In this document: positions 5,697 to 11,440 of the stretch, piece after piece
Layout: each line of letters begins with the position of its first letter
How positions within the stretch are numbered: the stretch's first letter is position 1
DNA from: JAJBWD01 sp041670885
GTDB lineage: Bacteria > Bacillota > Clostridia > Clostridiales > Clostridiaceae
Direction: 5' to 3'
NCBI GenBank assembly: GCA_041670885.1
Contig: JBAXYJ010000054.1
Coordinates: 1-13,484, forward strand
DNA length: 13,484 bases
Position numbers and translations under genes: made by a program
Notes under the pieces: model-generated
Told to the model about the DNA's origin: nothing
The model's input: only the letters and a program-made list of their open reading frames with translations
Databases searched by the model: none

Positions 5697-6896
5697 ATGA
5701 AAGAAAAAGTAGTTCTTGCCTATTCAGGCGGACTTGATACATCAATAATAATCCCATATTTAAAAGAAAATTATGATTTTGACGTAATTGCGGTATGTAT
5801 AAATGTAGGGCAGGATGATGACATGAAAGAGGTTGAAGAGAAGGCACTTAGAACTGGAGCTTCAAAGGTTTATATTGAAGACTTGACAGATGAATTTGCA
5901 AGTAAATACTTATATAATGCAATCAAGGTGGGCGGAATCTATGAAAATAAATATATGCTGGGAACTTCCCTGGCTAGACCAAGCATGGGAGAAAAACTGG
6001 TTGAGATAGCACATATTGAGGGAGCTAAGACAATATGCCACGGCTGTACAGGAAAAGGAAATGATCAGGTTAGATTTGAAGTTGCAATAGCATCCATTGA
6101 CCCTACAATTAAAATAATAGCTCCCTGGAGATTATGGGACATAAAATCAAGAGAAGATGCTATTGATTATGCTGCAGCAAGAGGAATAGATGTTCCAGTA
6201 ACAAAGGAAAAGATATATTCAAGAGATAAAAACCTATGGCATACAAGCCATGAAGGCGGAGACATTGAGGATCCGGCAAATGCACCAAAGGATGATTTAT
6301 ATCTTATGGTAACGCCTCCTGAGAAGGCAAAGGATGAGCCATCTTATATAGATATATATTTTGAAAAGGGAGAAGCTAAAAAATTAAATGGAGAAGCTTT
6401 AACTCCTAAGCAAATGGTGGCAGCTCTTAATAAAATTGGTGGAGAAAACGGCGTAGGAATAATCGATATGGTAGAGGACAGACTAGTTGGAATGAAGTCC
6501 CGTGGAATATACGAGACACCAGGCGGAACTATTCTATTCTATGCTCACAGCGAACTTGAAAGATTGACCCTTGATAAATATACATACCAATATAAAACAT
6601 TAGTTGCACAAAAATATGCTGAGCTTATTTATGACGGACTATATTTTACTACTCTTAGAAAAGCAATAGAAGCATTTGTAGATGCTACTCAGAATAATGT
6701 TACAGGAAATGTAAAACTTAAGCTTTATAAAGGAAATATGATAAATGCAGGTACCTCATCTCCTAATGCATTATTTGATGAAGGAATATCCTCCTTTGGA
6801 GCAAGCGACCTTTATGACCATAAGGATTCAGAAGGCTTTATAAATCTTTTCTCACTTCCATGTAAAATAAAAGCATTAAAGAAGGTAGATATTTAA
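5697..6896 (+). CDS. argG: Argininosuccinate synthase
   Basis: A 399-residue cytoplasmic enzyme that joins citrulline and aspartate with ATP to give argininosuccinate, the penultimate step of arginine synthesis. The ATP-pyrophosphatase loop AYSGGLDTS is at residues 8-16 and the family signature HGCTGKGNDQVRFE at 115-128. The length is normal for the family. The start is taken at ATG 5697 with AGGAG 6-9 bases upstream; a longer frame from GTG 5688 would begin inside that ribosome binding site. argH starts on the base after its stop. Expression is probably controlled by the leader and the ARG-box-like promoter region upstream. Confidence 0.97.
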   Translation: MKEKVVLAYSGGLDTSIIIPYLKENYDFDVIAVCINVGQDDDMKEVEEKALRTGASKVYIEDLTDEFASKYLYNAIKVGGIYENKYMLGTSLARPSMGEKLVEIAHIEGAKTICHGCTGKGNDQVRFEVAIASIDPTIKIIAPWRLWDIKSREDAIDYAAARGIDVPVTKEKIYSRDKNLWHTSHEGGDIEDPANAPKDDLYLMVTPPEKAKDEPSYIDIYFEKGEAKKLNGEALTPKQMVAALNKIGGENGVGIIDMVEDRLVGMKSRGIYETPGGTILFYAHSELERLTLDKYTYQYKTLVAQKYAELIYDGLYFTTLRKAIEAFVDATQNNVTGNVKLKLYKGNMINAGTSSPNALFDEGISSFGASDLYDHKDSEGFINLFSLPCKIKALKKVDI

Positions 6897-8210
6897 ATGA
6901 AGCTGTGGGGCGGAAGATTTAGAGAAGCAGAAAGTGCTGATATGGAAAGCTTTAATAGCTCCTTAGATTTTGATAAAAGATTATATAAGGAAGATATAGA
7001 GGGGAGCATGGCCCATGTAAAAATGCTGGGCAAATGCTCCATTATATCAAATGAAGAAGCGGAGAAGATTTTTTCAGGCCTTAATAGTATAAAAAATGAT
7101 ATTGAATCAGGAGAACTTATTATTTCACGAGACTATGAGGATATTCACAGCTTTGTAGAAATTAATCTTATTAAAAGAATAGGAGAAACTGCAAAAAAAC
7201 TTCACACTGCAAGGAGCAGAAATGATCAGGTAGCTTTAGATTTTAAGCTTTTCTGTAAAAATTCAGCAAAAAACATTATAGATAAGACAAAATACTTTAT
7301 AGAAGTTTTGCAGAAAAAAGGAGAAGAGAATAACCTGATTATACCTGGCTATACTCATCTTCAAAGAGCACAGGTAGTTACATTTAAGCACCATTTAAAT
7401 GCTTATGTGAGCATGTTTAAAAGAGACATAAAAAGAGTTGAAAATGCCATAGATTTGCTCGATGAAAGTCCACTGGGAGCCTGTGCACTATCTGGAACAA
7501 CCTATGATATCGACAGGGAATACACAGCTTTACTGCTGGGATTTAAAAAACCTGCTGATAACTTCATTGATGCAGTTTCAGACAGGGATTTTGTAATAGA
7601 ACTGACCTCCTCCTATTCAATAGCGATGATGCATCTTTCAAGATTATCTGAGGAGATTATACTATGGAGCAGCAAGGAATTTGATTTCATTATTCTTTCA
7701 GATCTATACTCTACGGGAAGCAGTATAATGCCTCAAAAGAAAAACCCTGATGCTGCTGAGCTTATAAGAGGAAAAACAGGCAGAGTCTATGGAGATTTAG
7801 TCAGAATACTAACTGTTATGAAGGGGCTTCCTCTGGCTTACAATAAAGATATGCAGGAGGATAAGGAAGGATATTTCGATGCCTATGATACGCTGCTTAG
7901 CTGCCTTAAAATAATGGCTGGAATAATAGATACCCTTAAACTTAAAGAAGATAGTATTAAAAAAGCTGTAAAACAGGGCTTTTTAAATGCTACATCCGTT
8001 GCTGATTACTTAACTAAGAAGGGAATACCTTTTAGAGATGCCCACAGAATAACCGGAGAAATAGTTATTTATGCAGAGAACAAGGGAATCGCAATAGAGG
8101 ATATGAGTATAGAAGAGCTGAATAGTATATGCAGTGATATAAAAGAAGATATATTTGACTATATTGACTACGAAAAATCAATTAAAATGGGAATAAAAAA
8201 ATTGTTATAA
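6897..8210 (+). CDS. argH: Argininosuccinate lyase
   Basis: A 437-residue member of the fumarase/aspartase superfamily that splits argininosuccinate into arginine and fumarate. The motifs are TARSRNDQ (104-111), THLQRAQ (153-159, with the conserved His154) and the superfamily signature SSIMPQKKNPD (275-285), which forms the flexible catalytic loop. The length is close to the family norm, slightly short at the C-terminus. It directly abuts argG without a gap, and GAAGGT within the argG end serves as ribosome binding site, so the two proteins are translationally linked. No other arg genes lie in the window. Confidence 0.97.
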   Translation: MKLWGGRFREAESADMESFNSSLDFDKRLYKEDIEGSMAHVKMLGKCSIISNEEAEKIFSGLNSIKNDIESGELIISRDYEDIHSFVEINLIKRIGETAKKLHTARSRNDQVALDFKLFCKNSAKNIIDKTKYFIEVLQKKGEENNLIIPGYTHLQRAQVVTFKHHLNAYVSMFKRDIKRVENAIDLLDESPLGACALSGTTYDIDREYTALLLGFKKPADNFIDAVSDRDFVIELTSSYSIAMMHLSRLSEEIILWSSKEFDFIILSDLYSTGSSIMPQKKNPDAAELIRGKTGRVYGDLVRILTVMKGLPLAYNKDMQEDKEGYFDAYDTLLSCLKIMAGIIDTLKLKEDSIKKAVKQGFLNATSVADYLTKKGIPFRDAHRITGEIVIYAENKGIAIEDMSIEELNSICSDIKEDIFDYIDYEKSIKMGIKKLL

Positions 8211-8220
8211 TAATCATTAT

Positions 8221-8258
8221 AAAAGCTGTGCCTTTTGGCGCAGCTTTTATTTTTCTTT
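8221..8258. terminator. Terminator of argGH, probably shared with the convergent DUF378 gene
   Basis: A 12-bp stem AAAAGCTGTGCC (8221-8232) / GGCGCAGCTTTT (8237-8248), with one G-U pair and loop TTTT, is followed by ATTTTTCTTT on the plus strand. On the minus strand the stem's own A-run supplies a shorter U-tract. The minus-strand gene's stop codon (8247-8249) overlaps the hairpin, so it likely serves both directions. Confidence 0.9.
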
Positions 8259-8456
8259 ATATTCTTCTCTGTCCCTGCCAAGAAATGATAGGGAGTATAG
8301 GCCTGCTATTCCAACCAGTGCATATATAATACGACTAAAGTTGGTCATAGTTCCAAATAGGGCTGCTACCAGATCAAACTGGAAAAATCCAATAAGTCCC
8401 CAATTAACAGCTCCTATTATAACTAATAATAGCGCAATAATATCTAATGTTTTCAT
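8247..8456 (-). CDS. DUF378 family small membrane protein
   Basis: A 69-residue protein with two membrane-spanning helices (about 6-26 and 42-60) and the family's characteristic GAVNWGLIGFF (15-25), DLVAALFG (28-35) and YALVGIAGLY (45-54) motifs. The function of the family is unknown. GGAGAG lies 8 bases before the start. The gene follows the Lrp-type regulator after a 60-base gap with no convincing terminator or promoter, so the two may be cotranscribed. Confidence 0.88.
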   Translation of the reverse strand: MKTLDIIALLLVIIGAVNWGLIGFFQFDLVAALFGTMTNFSRIIYALVGIAGLYSLSFLGRDREEYKEK

Positions 8457-8516
8457 ACGTACATCTCTCCTTTTAATTTAATACAATATTATTATTCTCA
8501 ATTTTAAAAAAATTAT

Positions 8517-8957
8517 TTATAAATTTATTTTTTTATATAAACTGTTATTTAAGGAGATATTATATTTACTATCATCAATATGATTAATATTTGATATATT
8601 ATTTATAATCGTACTATTTAAGGATTTTAATGATTTTTCTATAAGCTTGGCTAATATATTGTAGTCACCGGATAGGGCATGCAGCTCTGTGATTCCATCT
8701 ATTTTATAAAGAGCTTCATATACCTGACTGAAATACTTAAGACTGACCTTTATCTGAATAAAAGCAGTTACAGGATACCCTAATTTTTCATAGTCTAAAT
8801 TTAAACATGATCCTAATATTATTTTATTATTAATAAGGCTTTTTATCCTAAAATGGATAGTGGAGTCTGATACGTTAAGAATTTTTGAGATTTCAAGATA
8901 AGGTATCTTTGGGTTATCAGCTAATATATTTATTATTTCAATATCTAAATTATCCAT
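8517..8957 (-). CDS. Lrp/AsnC-family transcriptional regulator
   Basis: A 146-residue regulator of the usual family length. Residues 1-50 are an AsnC-type winged helix-turn-helix: DxxIxxILADNP, then LEISKILNVSDSTIHFRIKSL as the recognition unit at 21-41. Residues about 62-137 are the RAM ligand-binding and oligomerisation domain, including the HALSGDYNILAKLI segment (93-106). Family members usually respond to an amino acid and often control amino acid metabolism; the ligand is not readable here. The start at 8957 is supported by GGAGGG just upstream and by the conserved family start. The frame remains open upstream to 9080, but that would add a 41-residue hydrophobic extension not seen in the family. 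It is divergent from the membrane protein gene at 9075. Confidence 0.92.
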   Translation of the reverse strand: MDNLDIEIINILADNPKIPYLEISKILNVSDSTIHFRIKSLINNKIILGSCLNLDYEKLGYPVTAFIQIKVSLKYFSQVYEALYKIDGITELHALSGDYNILAKLIEKSLKSLNSTIINNISNINHIDDSKYNISLNNSLYKKINL

Positions 8958-8977
8958 AATACCCTCCGTTATGAAAT

Positions 8978-9006
8978 ATAATAGCATAAATGTTAAAAGA
9001 TGTAAA
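8978..9006 (-). promoter_or_regulatory. Promoter of the Lrp/AsnC regulator gene
   Basis: Read on the minus strand, TTTACA (9001-9006), a 17-base spacer and TATTAT (8978-8983) lie about 20 bases before the start codon. Both elements are one base from consensus. The predicted leader is very short, just covering the ribosome binding site. This also argues against the longer N-terminal reading frame, whose start would lie upstream of the promoter. Confidence 0.7.
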
Positions 9007-9021
9007 ATAATAAATCTTGAT

Positions 9022-9050
9022 TTAATTTGAATTATATTTAATAATATAAT
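9022..9050 (+). promoter_or_regulatory. Possible promoter of the three-helix membrane protein gene
   Basis: A consensus TATAAT (9045-9050) lies 24 bases before the ATG. The matching -35 at 17-base spacing, TTAATT, is poor. The region is shared with the divergent regulator gene, so autoregulation by the Lrp-type protein could affect both. Confidence 0.4.
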
Positions 9051-9074
9051 AAGAGAAAAGAGGAGGATGACTTT

Positions 9075-9428
9075 ATGCAAATTGTATATTTTGTTGGTGA
9101 AATTTTATTAGCTGTTTTTATTTTAATAGTTGGCTACAATTATCTGAGCAAATATTTATTTTCAAAGCTGAAAGTAAATAAATGGCTGGTTTTAGCAATG
9201 GGAGTATTATTTTATTTTATACCAACTATACTTACTTATTTTGGGATAAATATATTCAATTCTTATTATTCCTTTATTTTTTCTATTATATGTGGTATTT
9301 TTCTTTTATGGTTTTTTGATCTTCAGGGTTGGACAAAGAGAACTGTCCGAGAGAGAGAGGCTAAAAAGAATGATATTACAATAAGGCCAAAGGCTAAACC
9401 AAACAGAGTAAAAAAGGATAAGAAATAA
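9075..9428 (+). CDS. Unrecognised three-helix membrane protein with basic C-terminal tail
   Basis: A 117-residue protein with three hydrophobic segments (about 4-24, 37-57 and 64-82) followed by a strongly charged tail of about 35 residues rich in Lys and Arg, including IRPKAKPNRVK (103-113). The basic tail should be cytoplasmic. I know no function for it. GGAGG (9062-9066) sits 8 bases before the ATG. It is divergent from the Lrp-type regulator gene, a common position for a regulator's target, but nothing else links them. It ends in a terminator shared with the next gene. Confidence 0.75.
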   Translation: MQIVYFVGEILLAVFILIVGYNYLSKYLFSKLKVNKWLVLAMGVLFYFIPTILTYFGINIFNSYYSFIFSIICGIFLLWFFDLQGWTKRTVREREAKKNDITIRPKAKPNRVKKDKK

Positions 9429-9460
9429 AGATATGAGGTAACTCATATCTTTTATTTTTT
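9427..9460. terminator. Bidirectional terminator between convergent genes
   Basis: An 11-bp perfect stem AAAGATATGAG (9427-9437) / CTCATATCTTT (9442-9452), with loop GTAA, is followed by ATTTTTT on the plus strand and TATTTCTTAT on the minus strand. It overlaps the stop codon of the plus-strand gene and lies just beyond the stop of the minus-strand gene. Confidence 0.9.
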
Positions 9461-9468
9461 AGTGAATT

Positions 9469-10194
9469 TTATTGCCGTATTTCTTGCTCAAATTCATCAA
9501 CGCTCTTATTATAGTTTAATGACTTATTTATTACTCTTTTATTAACTGCGTCTAAATCAAATTGCCCTTCATAGCTATTTATTGCACAATACATTCTTAA
9601 AATTATTCCATTTACTAACACTCGGTCAGTTTTAGCAAATATTATATATTCTTTTGACTTTTCCATTAAGTCATTTTCTCCAATAGTTACTTTTGCTTTT
9701 GCATTTTCAGGAATATCTTTTTCAGAGCTTTTATCAAAATCTTTTTTATTATTTTCACCAGCATTTATTTTTAAATACTGTTTATAATCTACAATTCCGC
9801 CTCCAGCTGCTATTGATATTATATCTCCGGTTTTTGCATTATTATTGTATGATTTACTTACTTTTAATTTATATTCTGTAATTACTCCAGGTCCGGAAAT
9901 ATAAGATGCAGCAGAGAGTACAACTCCTCTTACTATAATTTCAGAATCCAGCTTTAAACTCTTAATATCTTTATGAGGTTTTACCAGCAGCGAATCCATT
10001 TGCATATTAATAATTTTTGCATTTTGTTTATTCATAAGATCAGCAACTGCGTTATTAACAACTGCAGATGCAGCCTTATTTTTATTAATCATAATGTCAT
10101 TAATCTTATTCTTGCTTTTTATAGTAATACCATATATTATACCTGTTATTACTGCTATAGCTATTAAAAATGCTGATGTTATCTTCTTTTTCAT
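9469..10194 (-). CDS. Unrecognised membrane-anchored extracellular protein
   Basis: A 241-residue protein with an N-terminal membrane segment (about 5-24) after three lysines, so the remainder should lie outside the cell. It has no lipobox cysteine after the segment, so it is probably anchored by an uncleaved helix. Residues 30-80 look helical. Residues about 84-200 are beta-rich, with a gly-rich IAAGGGIVD stretch (128-136), a Lys/Asp-rich insert (148-168) and a KEYIIFAKTD strand (181-190). The pattern resembles small beta-barrel extracellular domains, but I cannot name a family. A weak AGGGTG lies 10 bases before the ATG. It stands alone between a shared terminator and a long intergenic region. 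Confidence 0.75.
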   Translation of the reverse strand: MKKKITSAFLIAIAVITGIIYGITIKSKNKINDIMINKNKAASAVVNNAVADLMNKQNAKIINMQMDSLLVKPHKDIKSLKLDSEIIVRGVVLSAASYISGPGVITEYKLKVSKSYNNNAKTGDIISIAAGGGIVDYKQYLKINAGENNKKDFDKSSEKDIPENAKAKVTIGENDLMEKSKEYIIFAKTDRVLVNGIILRMYCAINSYEGQFDLDAVNKRVINKSLNYNKSVDEFEQEIRQ

Positions 10195-10567
10195 AAAATA
10201 ATCACACCCTTCTATTTATGATTTTTGACAATAACTCCTACATTTAAACTTGAGCATGTTAATTCTATGAAAAGATCATAAAAAGTAAAAGAATTAAATA
10301 ATTAACAATAAATGGGTTACATAAATACATAGGATATCCTTAAGCTCTTATAAATGTAATAAGATAATAAGTTTAATAAAATAACTTCTACAATTGTACA
10401 ATAGGAAAAAAGCAATAAGAACCATATGAAGTAAGACCTTTGTATCCACCCTGGGATAGGCTTTAGGTGAAATCCCTTTAATTTACTCGATTAAGAAAGT
10501 TGATATTATAAAATAAAAAATGGAGTATAAGCTAGTTTAGTTTAAAATTATATAACCTATATTTGGG
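10195..10567. other. Long intergenic region with short inverted repeats
   Basis: No gene could be supported. It must contain the promoter for the minus-strand gene ending at 9469, which I could not pin down. Visible structure includes the palindrome AGGATATCCT (10331-10340). Two alternative pairings also share bases: TATCC/GGATA (10443-10447/10454-10458) and GGGAT/ATCCC (10453-10457/10472-10476). The rest is AT-rich. Confidence 0.4.
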
Positions 10568-10579
10568 TTTACATCCAAA
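10562..10579. promoter_or_regulatory. Inverted repeat over the -35 element (candidate operator)
   Basis: TTTGG and CCAAA flank an 8-base centre that holds most of the -35 hexamer. A dimeric repressor bound there would block the promoter. No regulator gene or two-component system is adjacent within the window, and the half-sites are only 5 bp, so the call is tentative. Confidence 0.3.
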
Positions 10580-10596
10580 AATTATAACAGTATAAT
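10568..10596 (+). promoter_or_regulatory. Strong promoter of the ABC transporter operon
   Basis: TTTACA (10568-10573), a 17-base spacer and a consensus TATAAT (10591-10596) give a near-ideal housekeeping promoter, with a start near 10603 and a leader of about 150 nt. The -35 lies inside the inverted repeat TTTGG (10562-10566) / CCAAA (10575-10579), a possible operator. Confidence 0.75.
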
Positions 10597-10614
10597 AAAA
10601 TTATAAAAATAGGA

Positions 10615-10737
10615 ATGATAATCAAGTTATGTAAAAAATGCAATACAGATGAAAACGATTTACTAAAGATATATAGTGGGACATCCTTTATTTACAAGTT
10701 AACAATAATAGGATGTCTTGAATTGTTTACTTATTAA
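10615..10737 (+). CDS. Possible 40-residue small ORF in the ABC operon leader
   Basis: An ATG-initiated frame of 40 codons begins about 12 bases after the predicted transcription start and ends 16 bases before the ABC ATPase start. It encodes a CKKC motif (residues 6-9) resembling half of a zinc ribbon. A weak TAGGA touches the start codon, so initiation is doubtful. It could be a small protein, a leader peptide or a chance frame. It overlaps the leader hairpin at 10680-10717. Confidence 0.25.
   Translation: MIIKLCKKCNTDENDLLKIYSGTSFIYKLTIIGCLELFTY
10680..10717 (+). promoter_or_regulatory. Leader hairpin upstream of the ABC transporter
   Basis: GACATCCT (10680-10687) and AGGATGTC (10710-10717) form a perfect 8-bp stem with a 22-base AT-rich loop. 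It lies in the transcribed leader, 23 bases before the ribosome binding site of the ATPase gene. No U-run follows, so it is not a terminator. It may affect mRNA stability or be a protein binding site. Confidence 0.45.
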
Positions 10738-10753
10738 AGTGGGGGGAATATAA

Positions 10754-11440
10754 ATGGTATTGTTAAAAACAAATTACCTGACAAAAACTTATAATGCCTT
10801 TGGAGAAAATGTTGTTAAAGCACTAAAGCCTACGGATTTAACATTAGAAAAAGGTGAATTTACTGCCATAGTAGGGCCAAGTGGTTCCGGTAAAAGCACA
10901 CTCCTGCATTTATTGGCCGGGCTTGATAAACCCTCAGCAGGACATGTATATATTAATGGTGCTGATATTTATGCCATGAGTGAAAAAGAGCTGTCAAGAT
11001 TTAGAAGAAAAAACATAGGTTTTATTTTTCAATTCTTTAATTTAATTCCCATATTGTCCGTAGAAGAAAACATTAAGCTTCCGCTGTTAATGGATGGCAA
11101 AGACGTTGACGAGGATTATATTGATGAACTTATGGAAATTTTGGATATAGGAAACAGGAAAAATCATTTGCCTGGGGAAATCTCAGGAGGACAGCAGCAG
11201 AGAGCTGCCATTGCAAGAGCACTGGCCAATAAGCCTTCAATAATATTTGCAGACGAGCCTACCGGAAACCTGGACAGTAAAAATAGCAAGGAAGTACTGG
11301 AGCTTCTTACTAAATCCATAAAAAAATATAAACAGACCCTTGTTATAATTACCCATGACTCTCAGATTGCTTCCTGTGCAGACAGAATTATTACCCTATG
11401 TGACGGGGAAATCACAGAGGACAAGAAGGTGAATCAATGA
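10754..11440 (+). CDS. ABC transporter ATP-binding protein (MacB/LolD/BceA type)
   Basis: A 228-residue cytoplasmic ATPase with a complete set of motifs: Walker A GPSGSGKST (41-49), Q-loop Gln93 in IFQFFNL, ABC signature SGGQQ (144-148), Walker B IIFADE (163-168), D-loop region TGNLDS, and H-loop His201. The sequence class is the one that pairs with FtsX-type permeases (MacB, LolD, BceA), which act as mechanotransmission or antimicrobial-peptide efflux and resistance systems rather than importers. A G-rich ribosome binding site (GGGGGG, 10741-10746) lies 7 bases before the ATG. Its TGA stop overlaps the permease start (ATGA), so the two are coupled. The substrate is unknown, and no sensor kinase or regulator is visible beside it. 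Confidence 0.96.
   Translation: MVLLKTNYLTKTYNAFGENVVKALKPTDLTLEKGEFTAIVGPSGSGKSTLLHLLAGLDKPSAGHVYINGADIYAMSEKELSRFRRKNIGFIFQFFNLIPILSVEENIKLPLLMDGKDVDEDYIDELMEILDIGNRKNHLPGEISGGQQQRAAIARALANKPSIIFADEPTGNLDSKNSKEVLELLTKSIKKYKQTLVIITHDSQIASCADRIITLCDGEITEDKKVNQ

Noticed and set aside
8457..8516. Separate promoter for the DUF378 gene
   Set aside because: A TTGAGA-like hexamer exists on the minus strand, but no -10 lies at acceptable spacing; cotranscription with the regulator gene is the simpler reading.
8958..9080. N-terminal extension of the Lrp/AsnC reading frame to 9080
   Set aside because: It would add 41 hydrophobic residues not found in the family, starts upstream of the predicted promoter, overlaps the divergent gene, and has no ribosome binding site; GGAGGG sits right before the internal start at 8957.
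9693..10167. Plus-strand ORFs opposite the membrane-anchored protein
   Set aside because: Both frames are low-complexity translations rich in Tyr, Leu and His, with no ribosome binding site; they arise from the antisense of an AT-rich gene.
10461..10477. Cobalamin-riboswitch-like GGTGAAATCCC string
   Set aside because: Only this short string resembles the B12 element; the other conserved blocks of that riboswitch are absent nearby, and the downstream genes are not related to cobalamin.
10687..10704. Second Rex-like site in the ABC transporter leader
   Set aside because: One half-site (TTAACAA) is perfect but the other has two mismatches, and it lies well downstream of the promoter inside an AT-rich hairpin loop, so a chance match is more likely.
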